Source: DATFVA01 sp963815785 (GTDB lineage Bacteria > Bacteroidota > Ignavibacteria > Ignavibacteriales > Ignavibacteriaceae). Taken from it: a stretch of 64,000 bases of DNA. Position numbers and translations under genes: made by a program. Location of the stretch: NCBI GenBank assembly GCA_963815785.1, contig CAWFHZ010000007.1, positions 1,178,001-1,242,000 on the forward strand. The letters run 5' to 3'. Positions within the stretch are counted from its first letter, which is position 1. Each line of letters opens with the position of its first letter. The notes below the pieces were generated by a model. The model searched no databases, was not told where the DNA came from, and was given only the letters and a program-made list of their open reading frames with translations. This document shows, one piece after another, positions 53,347 through 62,515 of this stretch.

Positions 53347-55695
53347 CTATTTAAATTCTGCTATGGTTATACCGTCACCGCCGCTTTCTATGGGCGCAAA
53401 GTGAAAGGAATTTACTTTATCATAATTTTTAAGTAAACGCTGAACCATTTCTTTTAATGCACCGGTGCCTTTACCATGAAGAATCTCAACCCTGTTTAAT
53501 CCTGATGAATATGCTCCATCAAGAAATTTTATTACATCAAATTCTGCTGCTTCTGCTCTTTCACCACGAATATCTATTCTAACCTGCTGATCAGAAGTAT
53601 CGAAAGAATAGGAGTTGAATTTTGTTTCATTTTCCTTTTCCCTTGATGCAGGTATTAACTCAGAAGTGTTTATTTTCATTTTGAGTCTTCCGCTTAATAA
53701 CGTAGCTTTTTTCTTATCGTGTGAAAATTCAATAATTTCACCAGTCGTATTTGTATTCCGTACACATACAAAATCTCCGGTGACAAATTCAAAATTTTCT
53801 ACAATATTATCAACATTATCTGCAAATAATTCTCTGTTCTTTTCTTTTAAATTTTTTACAATAGCCTGGGAAGTTTTAATAATATCTTTCCTTGCATTGG
53901 ATTCTTTAAGTGATTTCACTACATCTTCAATTTTTTTATTTACATCTTTCAGATAATTATCCGCTTCAACCTTTGCCCGTTTAAGAATTTCTTTTTTCTC
54001 TTTATTCAATTGATCAATATTGTTTTTGTAAAGATTTGAAAGCCCTGCTAATCTCGCATTTTCTATTTCTGATTTTTTTAATTTCTCTTCAAGGCTGCGC
54101 GACTTCGTTTCAATATCAACCAGAAATTTTTCTATGTTGTGTTTTCCGGTATCAAGATTTTCTTTGGCAATATTTAAAAATTTATCATCAAAGCCGATTC
54201 GTTTGGCAATTTCGAACGCATAACTTGATCCCGGAATTCCCTGCTTAAAAACATAAGTGGGTCTGAGATTAGCAGTATCAAATTGCATTGCAGCATTTTG
54301 AAACTGAGGTATTTCATTAGCAAATAGTTTTAAACTGCCATGATGTGTTGAGGCCAACACAATTGCTCCTTTAGCCATTAATAAAAGCAAAACCGCTGTT
54401 GCAAGCGCTGAACCTTCTGCCGGATCTGTTCCTGTTCCAATCTCATCTAGAAGAATTAATGAATCAGATGTGGATTTATTTAATATATCCTTAATGTTTG
54501 ATAAATGTGAACTAAACGTGGAAAGGTCGTCTTCAATAGATTGTTCATCACCAATATCAACAAGGATATTATCGAAAAGATGAAAATTAGAATCCGGATC
54601 AGCCGGGATATGAATTCCAGATAAAACCATTAATGACAGAATACCAATAGTTTTTAATACTACAGTTTTGCCACCTGCGTTTGGTCCGGTAATTATTATT
54701 ACATTTTGATCATTCACTATAAGGTTAAGCGGAATTGCAGATTCTCTTCCGAGTCGTTTCAAAATAATAGGATGTTTACCCTGCGAAATGGTAAAGGGTT
54801 TATTGTTGTCAATCTGTGGAAAAGATCCAATTATTTCTATTGAATATTTCGCTCTTGCAAATATTGAATCCAGCTCTGCTGTTGTTTCCAAAGATGTTTT
54901 TAAATTTTCACTTACCGTACCAATTAACTTTGTAAGTTCTTTCAGCAGCCGTTCAATTTCTCTTTTTTCAGCGAATGAAAGTGAGATAATATCATTGTTA
55001 AGTTCAAGAGTTTCTTCCGGTTCAATGTAAACAGTTTGTCCTGTTGAGGATTCAGAATGTATAAACCCCTTTATATGTCTTTTATGTTCAACTTTAACCG
55101 GAATTACAATTCTTCCGTCACGCAGGGTTAAATAATCTTCCCTGATAATATCATTATCGGAAAGTGATTTAACAAGCCTGTTAACGGATTTAATGAGTTC
55201 ATCACGTTTACTATTGATATCTTTTTTAATCTCGGATAATTTCGGACTTGCGTTATCTTTTACTTCCCCATTTTCATTAATAATTTTTGTTATGTGATGT
55301 TCGAAAACCTTATCAACGAATAAAGATTCGGCAAGAGAAAATAAACCGGGAGCAATATTAGAATGATTCTTTAGAAACTGAAAAACACCTCTTGAAACAG
55401 TTGCAAGTCTGAGGATTTCCAGAATCTTTTTGCTATCGAGAATGACTCCTTCAATTTTGCTTTGTGAAATCGATGTTTCCAGATTACTGAGATATTCAAT
55501 AGGCGGTGAACTTTGTGAAATTAATATTTCTTTGGCCTGGTTTACATATTCTCCTTCAATATTTACAAGGTTAATATTAGGGATGGGTCTTAACTCTGTA
55601 ACTTTTAACTTCCCCTTTTCTGTAACCGAATAACGTGAGACAAACTGAAGAACTTTTTGGAATTCTAATTTATCTAAAACTTGCTGGTCAATCAT
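53347..55695 (-). CDS. mutS2: MutS2-family protein
   Basis: The 782-aa protein lacks the mismatch-recognition domain of MutS. It has a core helical region, the ATPase with P-loop GPNAGGKTVVL (about residue 335) and LLDEIGTGTDPAEGSAL. A long coiled coil (about 510-620) and a C-terminal Smr nuclease domain (VRIDIRGERAEAAEFDV, then ILHGKGTGALK) follow. MutS2 acts in recombination control and on collided ribosomes in some bacteria. It overlaps cvpA by 8 bases. Confidence 0.95.
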   Translation of the reverse strand: MIDQQVLDKLEFQKVLQFVSRYSVTEKGKLKVTELRPIPNINLVNIEGEYVNQAKEILISQSSPPIEYLSNLETSISQSKIEGVILDSKKILEILRLATVSRGVFQFLKNHSNIAPGLFSLAESLFVDKVFEHHITKIINENGEVKDNASPKLSEIKKDINSKRDELIKSVNRLVKSLSDNDIIREDYLTLRDGRIVIPVKVEHKRHIKGFIHSESSTGQTVYIEPEETLELNNDIISLSFAEKREIERLLKELTKLIGTVSENLKTSLETTAELDSIFARAKYSIEIIGSFPQIDNNKPFTISQGKHPIILKRLGRESAIPLNLIVNDQNVIIITGPNAGGKTVVLKTIGILSLMVLSGIHIPADPDSNFHLFDNILVDIGDEQSIEDDLSTFSSHLSNIKDILNKSTSDSLILLDEIGTGTDPAEGSALATAVLLLLMAKGAIVLASTHHGSLKLFANEIPQFQNAAMQFDTANLRPTYVFKQGIPGSSYAFEIAKRIGFDDKFLNIAKENLDTGKHNIEKFLVDIETKSRSLEEKLKKSEIENARLAGLSNLYKNNIDQLNKEKKEILKRAKVEADNYLKDVNKKIEDVVKSLKESNARKDIIKTSQAIVKNLKEKNRELFADNVDNIVENFEFVTGDFVCVRNTNTTGEIIEFSHDKKKATLLSGRLKMKINTSELIPASREKENETKFNSYSFDTSDQQVRIDIRGERAEAAEFDVIKFLDGAYSSGLNRVEILHGKGTGALKEMVQRLLKNYDKVNSFHFAPIESGGDGITIAEFK

Positions 55696-56212
55696 CTAAG
55701 GAATCTTTATCGTTAATGTAATCTTTTATCTTTTTTTTGGCATCGGGAGTGTAGTCACTTATCATATTTATAGTACCGGGAATTATACCATATACAGGCT
55801 TATAAGTTAACGAATTATTTTTAGCCTCTTCCGACGGGACATTGAATACATTTAAAATATAAAGAGAAGCACTTAGAAAAAATAATATCTGAATCATTCC
55901 AACAACTCCCCCAACAATCTGATTTACCAGGTTATTAACTTTATCAAATGGATGAATTACTCTTTTTAAATATGCAAAAAGTAAGACAGTGCCTATAAAA
56001 ATAATTGCCCCGGCAATTAACTCGGAAAGATAATATTCTATTGCAAAAGTTTCCTCGAGATATTTCCCCAGTGCAGAGGCAAAATTAATAGCCAGAACAA
56101 ATGCCAAAATAAACCCGACAAACCCAACAAGTTTCCTGACAAATCCATCCTTAAATCCCAGTATGAATCCGATTAAAGCTATTACGAAAATTATCAGATC
56201 GATTAGATTCAA
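55688..56212 (-). CDS. cvpA: CvpA family membrane protein
   Basis: The 174-aa protein has four hydrophobic helices. The pattern IDLIIFVIALIGFILGFKDGFVRKLVG at the start is typical of CvpA, and the third and fourth helices hold VGGVVGMIQILFFL. It is an inner-membrane protein linked to purine-dependent colicin V production and envelope stress in other bacteria. It overlaps mutS2 by 8 bases and starts right after the GatB/YqeY gene. Confidence 0.88.
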   Translation of the reverse strand: MNLIDLIIFVIALIGFILGFKDGFVRKLVGFVGFILAFVLAINFASALGKYLEETFAIEYYLSELIAGAIIFIGTVLLFAYLKRVIHPFDKVNNLVNQIVGGVVGMIQILFFLSASLYILNVFNVPSEEAKNNSLTYKPVYGIIPGTINMISDYTPDAKKKIKDYINDKDSLDD

Positions 56213-56662
56213 TTATTTCCCCAGGAATTCTTCTACTGCCGAACGAACATCTTTACCATCAGCCCTACCTTTTAACTCTTTCATAACAACCGGCATAAGT
56301 TTTGGAAAATCTTCCTTGGTACTTGCACCAACCAGAATGGCCATCCTCTTTACTTCAGATTCTATTTCTTCTTTGGAAAGCTGTTTAGGAAGATATTCCT
56401 GAAGGATTTGCAACTCTTTTTCTTCTTTCGAAGCAAGATCTTCCCGTTCAGCATTTCTGAATTGTTCAATAGAATCTTTTCTTTTTTTTGCCGCCCCGGT
56501 TAAGAGTTTCATTTCTTCTTCAGGATTCAACTCCTTTCCTGAACCACTTTTTTGAAATTCAAGGATAAGTGCCCTGATTGATCTTATAGTTTCGGTTCTT
56601 AATTTGTCGCCCGATTTCATTGAAGATTTAAGGTCTTCATTGATTCTATCTGTTAAATTCAT
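56213..56662 (-). CDS. GatB/YqeY domain protein
   Basis: The 149-aa protein begins LTDRINEDLKSSMKSGDKLRTETIRSI and has EEKELQILQEYLPKQLSKEEIE, both typical of YqeY. It resembles the tail domain of GatB and may bind tRNA. AGAGGA lies a few bases before the ATG. A terminator just upstream separates it from the ExbD genes, so it begins a new unit with cvpA and mutS2. Confidence 0.92.
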   Translation of the reverse strand: MNLTDRINEDLKSSMKSGDKLRTETIRSIRALILEFQKSGSGKELNPEEEMKLLTGAAKKRKDSIEQFRNAEREDLASKEEKELQILQEYLPKQLSKEEIESEVKRMAILVGASTKEDFPKLMPVVMKELKGRADGKDVRSAVEEFLGK

Positions 56663-56673
56663 TTTTCCTCTTA

Positions 56674-56713
56674 AAATTAAAAAAGGCAGATAGTAATAAA
56701 ACTAACCTGCCTT
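56674..56713 (-). terminator. Terminator downstream of the ExbB-ExbD-ExbD genes
   Basis: On the minus strand AAGGCAG and CTGCCTT form a 7-bp stem with a 17-base loop, followed by TTTTAATTTT. It separates the motor operon from the GatB/YqeY gene. Confidence 0.7.
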
Positions 56714-56739
56714 AAAATTAATCATGATATTCAGAATAA

Positions 56740-57153
56740 TCAGATTTTGATATTTGCCGAATAATTTATCCTTAAACAATATGCCTTCCTCAGCTCCTGT
56801 TGAATATCTGTTACGAGACCCATATCAGTTCCCTTATCTATTCTCAGGGAAACTATCACATTAGGAAGTTCCTGTCTTTTAGAATACATAATCGGTTCTA
56901 CGTCACCCAGCTTAACAATACTATCATTTATCTGAATTCTTCCACTTTTGCCAACCCATATATACGAAATGAGACGTTTATTCTCTATTTTTTCTATGGC
57001 TTTTGCCTCAGGTAATTTAAAGTCTACAAGGACATCAACTTCTCTTAAAGTTGTTGTTACCATGAAGAAAAGCAGGAGCATAAAAACTATATCCGGCATT
57101 GAAGCTGTTGGAATTTCCTGTTTAGTATTAGCTCTTCTTTTTTCAAATTTCAT
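56740..57153 (-). CDS. ExbD/TolR-family protein, second copy
   Basis: The 137-aa protein has one N-terminal helix with the essential Asp in MPDIVFMLLLFFMV, then a periplasmic domain (VIVSLRIDKGTDMGLVTDIQQELRKA). It pairs with the ExbB-like protein to use the proton gradient. It lies 18 bases after a longer ExbD gene and is only distantly related to it outside the helix. A terminator follows. Confidence 0.93.
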   Translation of the reverse strand: MKFEKRRANTKQEIPTASMPDIVFMLLLFFMVTTTLREVDVLVDFKLPEAKAIEKIENKRLISYIWVGKSGRIQINDSIVKLGDVEPIMYSKRQELPNVIVSLRIDKGTDMGLVTDIQQELRKAYCLRINYSANIKI

Positions 57154-57171
57154 TATACAAACCTTAGACTT

Positions 57172-57705
57172 TTATTTTTTAACTGATTCAGGTTCTGCAA
57201 GAGAAATAATAATCGGGATCTTATCCTTAACAACATCTTGTTGTTCAGGCACAAGATCATTAAATTTTTTCCCGTATTGCTGATTTGAATATTCATCTCT
57301 TACTTCAAAGTAAGCTTGTTTAGTTTGATCAAGAGCCTGAATATAAGTGTTATAATTTGTCTTTCTATCAGTTTTTACAGAAACAATGAGTTTTTTATTG
57401 GAAGGAAGCTCAATCTTTGAGATAATCCTTGGCTTCAGGTTATTTTTAATCTGAAATACCGAGATCGGGTTACCATCAAGCAGTACATCACCATTTTCAT
57501 TTATCAGTATAGCAGCCATTCTGTCTTTGTCTACTTTTACGTTTTGTATTTCCGTTGGAGGCACATACTCAGGTAAGGTAAGACCAATACCGGTATCAAC
57601 ATCAATTACTGTTGCAACCAAAAAGAACAGCAAAAGTAAAAAGGCGATATCAGCCATCGAACTAGTCGGTATTGAAGCTTCAGCTATTTTACGTTTTTTT
57701 AACAT
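57172..57705 (-). CDS. ExbD/TolR-family protein, first copy
   Basis: The 177-aa protein has the ExbD helix with Asp in MADIAFLLLLFFLV and a periplasmic domain (IVSVKTDRKTNYNTYIQALDQTKQAYFEVRDEY). It is followed by about 35 extra C-terminal residues absent from the second copy. It lies 57 bases after the ExbB gene. Two ExbD proteins with one ExbB suggest a heteromeric stator, a common arrangement in Bacteroidota; a TonB gene is not present. Confidence 0.93.
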   Translation of the reverse strand: MLKKRKIAEASIPTSSMADIAFLLLLFFLVATVIDVDTGIGLTLPEYVPPTEIQNVKVDKDRMAAILINENGDVLLDGNPISVFQIKNNLKPRIISKIELPSNKKLIVSVKTDRKTNYNTYIQALDQTKQAYFEVRDEYSNQQYGKKFNDLVPEQQDVVKDKIPIIISLAEPESVKK

Positions 57706-57762
57706 TGTTAATTACTTTAATCTTGTTATTAATACAATACTTATAAGGATTGAAATAGTTCC

Positions 57763-58461
57763 TTATACTTTGCCTTTAGCTTTAAGATCGTATAAAGCAT
57801 CTATAAGTTCGACAGAACTTTCTTCCATATCGCCTACGAGTCTGTCAATCCTGGAAATAAAGTAATTGTAGAAAACCTGTAAAACCATAGCTACAACAAG
57901 ACCAAATAAAGTCGTTAAAAGGGCAACAGAAATACCTTCTGCAACAATTGCAGGTGAAATCTGTGCAGCTTCTTTAATAGCATCGAAAGCCTGGATCATA
58001 CCCTGTACAGTTCCGGTAAAACCAAGCATAGGCGCAATTGTAATAAAAGTAGAAATCCAGATCATCCCTCTTTCGAGGAAACTCATTTCGATTCCACCGT
58101 AAGCGATAATCGCTTTTTCAGCTGCTTCGAGGCCTTCGTCTGCTCTGAGCAATCCTGCATGAAATACAGATGCAACCGGACCTCTTGTGTTTCCGCAGAC
58201 TTCCTTAGCCTGTTCAACTCCGCCCTCATCGAGTGCTCTTCTTACTTTTACAATAAAATCCTTTGTATTAACTCTTGCCCTTGAAAGGGTCCAAAATCTT
58301 TCTATAGAGAAAGCAAGTCCCAGTATAAGGCAAGCAAGAATTGGATGCATAAAAATACCGCCGGCTTCATATTTCTCAGCCAGCCAGTTTAAAGCACTCT
58401 GATTTTGATTAGCCTGCGCAATCACATTAATCATTGCCGAGATAATCCCAATAAAGTCCAT
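57763..58461 (-). CDS. MotA/TolQ/ExbB proton channel protein
   Basis: The 232-aa protein shows the three-helix ExbB pattern: helix 1 near residue 40 (MHPILACLILGLAFSIERFW), then a cytoplasmic loop with GVEQAKEVCGNTRGPVASVFHAGL. Helices 2 and 3 are ISTFITIAPMLGFTGTVQGMIQAF and ISVALLTTLFGLVVAMVLQVFYNYF. It forms the proton channel with the two ExbD proteins. AGGAGG lies nine bases before the ATG, and a candidate promoter lies upstream. Confidence 0.95.
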   Translation of the reverse strand: MDFIGIISAMINVIAQANQNQSALNWLAEKYEAGGIFMHPILACLILGLAFSIERFWTLSRARVNTKDFIVKVRRALDEGGVEQAKEVCGNTRGPVASVFHAGLLRADEGLEAAEKAIIAYGGIEMSFLERGMIWISTFITIAPMLGFTGTVQGMIQAFDAIKEAAQISPAIVAEGISVALLTTLFGLVVAMVLQVFYNYFISRIDRLVGDMEESSVELIDALYDLKAKGKV

Positions 58462-58542
58462 ATACAGTAACCTCCTAATAAATTAAAAAATGATCCTTGA
58501 GGAGAGAAAGGCTCCAATAAATTTTCTTAAAAAAGACTCTGT

Positions 58543-58572
58543 TACAATAACTATTTCAAAAAACAAAGTCAA
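58543..58572 (-). promoter_or_regulatory. Candidate promoter of the exbB-exbD-exbD operon
   Basis: On the minus strand TTGACT (58567-58572) lies 18 bases before TATTGT (58543-58548), about 80 bases before the ExbB ATG. Both boxes are near the sigma-70 consensus. Confidence 0.35.
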
Positions 58573-58616
58573 CAAATATTTGAGCTGTAAATGTAAAGAA
58601 AAATATCAATTAAAGC

Positions 58617-59318
58617 CTATTGCCTAACCACAAATCTTGAAGTTAGTCTTATAATATTTCCAGAAATGAAGTGAAAGTTTTGAAAAATATTATTAATCAA
58701 TTCTCCAATTTCCTCAGATTTTATCCACTTTGAGTAATCAGCATCCTTCATCCATCCCCTATTTGCCGGAGTATCTATAATATACGGTGCAATTGCATTT
58801 GCACTGAGTTTAATAGAATCCCCTTCCATTGCTAATGTTTTTACAAGATGAATTAGTGCACTCTTTGAAGCGCCATAAGATCCTTTTCCCGGTTCGGGTA
58901 TTAATCCTGTTTCTGCTGCTGTAAAACATATCGAACCACCTGCAGATTCAGCAACCAGTTTCGAAAAATATTTGGCAATTAAGAAATTTGATTTAAGGTT
59001 GATATTCATCATTTTATCCCAGGTTTCCTCATCGGTTTCCCAGATTTTTTTCCCTCCGGAAAAACCCCCAACTGTACTATAAAGAAAGAAAGTAGTTTCC
59101 CTTGAAGGCTGAATCTTATCGAACAATTCATTTACATTTTTTTCTACAGATAAGTCACTACTTTTTATTTGAAATACCGGTTTTTCTATAGAAATATTTT
59201 CTTTATCAATATTAAAATCGAAAAGGTATATCTGATCATAATCTTTCTTAATTAAAACATTAGTGATCCCTTTGCCAAGTGCGCCGTTTGCACCGAAAAT
59301 CATTAATACTTTTTTCAT
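58617..59318 (-). CDS. Short-chain dehydrogenase/reductase
   Basis: The 233-aa Rossmann protein has the loop GANGALGKG, CFTAAETG with the region of the catalytic Ser, and YGASKSALIHLVKTLAMEG with the Tyr-x-x-x-Lys pair. NAIAPYIIDTPANRGWM follows. It is an NAD(P)-dependent oxidoreductase of unknown substrate. It lies 8 bases after the endonuclease/exonuclease/phosphatase gene. Confidence 0.88.
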   Translation of the reverse strand: MKKVLMIFGANGALGKGITNVLIKKDYDQIYLFDFNIDKENISIEKPVFQIKSSDLSVEKNVNELFDKIQPSRETTFFLYSTVGGFSGGKKIWETDEETWDKMMNINLKSNFLIAKYFSKLVAESAGGSICFTAAETGLIPEPGKGSYGASKSALIHLVKTLAMEGDSIKLSANAIAPYIIDTPANRGWMKDADYSKWIKSEEIGELINNIFQNFHFISGNIIRLTSRFVVRQ

Positions 59319-59326
59319 TTATTCAC

Positions 59327-60379
59327 TCATCTTGAAATAATTAAAAACCTTGCAATTACAGGGAAATGATCGCTATAACCACCCAAATACCTGTTTCCGC
59401 CATAAGTTGGGAAAGGAGTTCCTTCATATTTACCAGAATGTGTTACCATAAATTCCGGTTTATAAACTTCAAACGTATTGCAGATATAATTTATTCCTTT
59501 TCCTGTTAATAGCTCATCAGATACCATAATCTGGTCAAGCATATTCCAGTCGTCTTTATATTTGTAGGTACCCAATCCCTGATTATATAAACTATAAGAT
59601 AAATTAAATAAATTATCAGATTTACTTTCCGACATATCAGAGCTCAAGCTATCACAGATAACTGGTTCCGCTTTTAATGTCATCAGTATCGATTTATTCG
59701 TAGGCTCATCGTTAAAATCACCCATAATCAAAATCAAAGCATGCGAATTTTTATCTAAAAGTCTCTCAACATTTTTCCTGAGAACCATGGCTGCAGTAAC
59801 CCTGTTTATTTCGGATTCTTTTTCTCCGCCCCTTCTGCTTGGCCAATGATTTTCAAATACATGAATTGTGTCATTGTTTTTAGTAAGAAAATTTACATTT
59901 AGAATTAATCTTGTAGGATAATTATCAGGAAGACTTACTGTATCACCGGAAATTGATAAAACTTTAAACAAATTCTTTTTAAATATTACTCCGTTATCAA
60001 TTCCCCTGTTATCGGGAGATTCAAGATATGCCGTTGAATAATTCAAATCAGAGAGAAATTTAGCCTCCATACTATCCAGCACTGATTGATGTTCGGTTTC
60101 AACAACACCAAGGATATCCGGACCGCGATTGTTGTTCATTGAACGGATTACTCTGGCTAAATTATATAATTTTTTATCTAATCTTTCCTGTGTCCATTCT
60201 TTCATTCCTTCCGGCAGAAATTCTTCATCGTCCTTAGCAGGATCATTTACTGCATCAAATAGATTTTCAAGATTCCACGATGCAACAAAAAGTGTATCAG
60301 TTTTTTTATTTTGTGCAAAACAGTTTGCGAATACAAAAAACAGAACAAAAAAAGCTACCATAATCCCTTTATATTTCAT
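59327..60379 (-). CDS. Exported endonuclease/exonuclease/phosphatase-family protein
   Basis: The 350-aa protein has a signal peptide (to about residue 22). EEP-fold motifs follow in order: VASWNLENLFD, ILGVVETEH with the metal Glu, NHWPSRRGG, IMGDFNDEPTN and YSDHFPVIARF with the Asp-His pair. The active site is complete. It may act on nucleic acid or phosphoesters outside the cytoplasm. Its start is 21 bases after kup. Confidence 0.9.
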   Translation of the reverse strand: MKYKGIMVAFFVLFFVFANCFAQNKKTDTLFVASWNLENLFDAVNDPAKDDEEFLPEGMKEWTQERLDKKLYNLARVIRSMNNNRGPDILGVVETEHQSVLDSMEAKFLSDLNYSTAYLESPDNRGIDNGVIFKKNLFKVLSISGDTVSLPDNYPTRLILNVNFLTKNNDTIHVFENHWPSRRGGEKESEINRVTAAMVLRKNVERLLDKNSHALILIMGDFNDEPTNKSILMTLKAEPVICDSLSSDMSESKSDNLFNLSYSLYNQGLGTYKYKDDWNMLDQIMVSDELLTGKGINYICNTFEVYKPEFMVTHSGKYEGTPFPTYGGNRYLGGYSDHFPVIARFLIISR

Positions 60380-60400
60380 TTAGAATATCCTTATTTGTCT

Positions 60401-62224
60401 TTACAATTCAAGCCGGGTTGTAACACCATGGAGTTTATTATACTGAAGTTTATAGAAAGCAACAAAATTAGGAGCAAGTTTTTTTAATGTTGCAAATATT
60501 TTCAGCCATACTTTATTTGTTACTATATCTTCCGCACCATAGAATATTACTTTTTCGGTAACACCGTTAGCCTTAAGAAGATGGGGTATATCCATAAATT
60601 CCATATAGCCGTTTTCAATTACTATTCCCGCTAAACCGTGAGCAAGGTTTTCCACTTTCTTGAAAGTAGTTCCGTAAGGTGAATCCGTGGTTTGAATGGA
60701 AACTAATATGTTTTTTTCATAAATGATATTGCTGCGTATAATACAATGGACTACATAAGGCGGAATGTTATTTAGATCTTTCGTAAAGAAAAGAGCAGTA
60801 CCATTTATATTATTACCAAGCCGGTATATTTGTTCATAACTTTCTTTAAACACATCAAAAGGAAGAGGACGAAATGAGCGGTACATTGTCTTATGTCCGG
60901 ATGACCAGAGTTGGATTATGGAAAATGGAATAAGTGCCATAATTATTGACCAATAACCGCCATGCGGCACTTTATTCATAACAGCTACCAGAAATAACAG
61001 GTCTACCATAAACACAAGCCCTGCAACAAGCATCTTATACTTTTTACTTTCTAATTTAAAAATCCATATCATAAACATTGCGCTGATAGTCATAGTTGCA
61101 GTTACAGCAAGTCCGTAGGCTGCAGCCAGGTTATCAGATTTTTCAAAGAAGAATATCATAGTCAAAACTGCAATCAATAATATCCAGTTAACTACACCAA
61201 TATAAATCTGTGATTTAAGATGCGTTGAAGTATATTTTACTTTCATTAATGGAAATATTCGTGTAGTAATTCCCTGGTAAACCAAACTCATCACTGCACT
61301 AATCATTGCCTGCGAAGCAATTATGGTGGCAAGAAGAGTAAGGATGAGAAATGGAACGTAAAACATTTCGGAAATAGACCTTATCATTCCGAATAATACA
61401 AAAGTATTATCCTGGGAGGAAAGTAAATAAGCACCCTGACCGAAGTAATTTATAACCAGAGCAAAGAAAACAAAATACCAGGCATGCCGTATCGGTTCGC
61501 TTCCAAGATGACCCATATCAGCATATAAGGCTTCACCTCCTGTTGCACAAAGGATTACTTCACTTAAAACGAAAAAACCGGTCCAGCCATTATGCAGCAT
61601 AAATTCTATCGCATAATGAGGACTAACAGCCAGCAATATTTCCGGTGCCTGAAACAGAGAATAAATACCAGAAAGTAATAGCGCTGAAAACCAGACAATC
61701 ATAATTGGTCCGAAAGACGAGGAAACTTTATCAGTTCCACGTGACTGAAATGCGAATAACAGGATTGTTATTCCGGAGGTTATCAATATTATTGTGGAAA
61801 TACTTATATGACCTATTGACGGAATCAGTTGTAATCCTTCAACAGCTGAAAGTATACTTATTGCAGGTGTAATAGCTCCATCACCCATTAAAAGCGAAAC
61901 ACCAATAAAACCAAGAAATGAAGCAAATGCTGCTCTTCTGCCGGTTTTTACATTCTTGGCAAGTATTTCTTTAAGTACAATAATTCCTCCCTCACCTTTA
62001 ATACTAAGACTCATTGCAAGCCACGCATACTCTGCAGTAACAAGAATTATTAACGACCAAAAAATAAGGGATAATGCTCCCATAAGATTTGGGTAAGTAG
62101 GTTTAGTTAAAGTGAATATTACAGTTAAAGTATAGATAGGACTTGTTCCAATATCGCCAAAGACCAAACCCATTGCCTTAACAATATCTTTAAAGGAGGA
62201 GAATTTCAGTTTCTTTTTAATCAT
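60401..62224 (-). CDS. kup: KUP-family potassium uptake protein
   Basis: The 607-aa protein has about 12 membrane helices (residues 10-450) and a cytoplasmic tail. KUP signatures are ALGLVFGDIGTSPIYTL-like (MGLVFGDIGTSPIYTLT), EGGIIVLKEIL, LGFIGVSLLMGDGAITPAISILSAVEGL and GTDKVSSSFGPIM. It imports K+ probably with protons. It is divergent from polA with a 291-base gap. The upstream stretch has TTGACA close to the ATG but no well-spaced -10 box. Confidence 0.95.
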   Translation of the reverse strand: MIKKKLKFSSFKDIVKAMGLVFGDIGTSPIYTLTVIFTLTKPTYPNLMGALSLIFWSLIILVTAEYAWLAMSLSIKGEGGIIVLKEILAKNVKTGRRAAFASFLGFIGVSLLMGDGAITPAISILSAVEGLQLIPSIGHISISTIILITSGITILLFAFQSRGTDKVSSSFGPIMIVWFSALLLSGIYSLFQAPEILLAVSPHYAIEFMLHNGWTGFFVLSEVILCATGGEALYADMGHLGSEPIRHAWYFVFFALVINYFGQGAYLLSSQDNTFVLFGMIRSISEMFYVPFLILTLLATIIASQAMISAVMSLVYQGITTRIFPLMKVKYTSTHLKSQIYIGVVNWILLIAVLTMIFFFEKSDNLAAAYGLAVTATMTISAMFMIWIFKLESKKYKMLVAGLVFMVDLLFLVAVMNKVPHGGYWSIIMALIPFSIIQLWSSGHKTMYRSFRPLPFDVFKESYEQIYRLGNNINGTALFFTKDLNNIPPYVVHCIIRSNIIYEKNILVSIQTTDSPYGTTFKKVENLAHGLAGIVIENGYMEFMDIPHLLKANGVTEKVIFYGAEDIVTNKVWLKIFATLKKLAPNFVAFYKLQYNKLHGVTTRLEL

Positions 62225-62427
62225 TAAAATATTATCACAAGTGTGTCAACAAAAATGAAAATAAAAATAATTCGCAATATTAAATAATTTTCTTCTGCTA
62301 ATTTCATTTATAATTCAATCCGACCAGTAAATTTTTATCTTTGTGAATTATAAAATGAAAAATAATACCTTAATACTTAAATAAAAATTAAGATCAACAA
62401 TTGTCACCAGGTATAGTTTTAATTGAA

Positions 62428-62458
62428 TTTGAAGTATCCTTGCTTATTTTTATTTTTG
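62428..62458 (+). promoter_or_regulatory. polA: Bacteroidota-type promoter of polA
   Basis: TTTG (62428-62431) is followed after 19 bases by TATTTTTG (62451-62458), a full match to TTTG-N19-TAnnTTTG. The predicted start of transcription is about 50 bases before the polA ATG. A further TATCTTTG at 62336-62343 is a weaker candidate with no clear -33 box. Confidence 0.7.
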
Positions 62459-62515
62459 CTTTTAATAGAGATTTTACTTCCCTGGTTCCACTTCAAAACT
62501 AATCGATAGGAAAAT

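Noticed and set aside
54036..54248. Plus-strand open frames inside mutS2 and similar frames opposite other genes
   Set aside because: They lie antisense to well-supported genes, lack family motifs and have no ribosome sites.
61733..61748. CACGTG-centred sequence resembling a parS site
   Set aside because: Only about 11 of 16 positions fit the parS consensus and it lies inside kup coding sequence; the flanking arms are not symmetrical enough.
62219..62250. TTGACA near the kup start as a promoter
   Set aside because: A -10 box at normal spacing would overlap the start codon region and none matches well.
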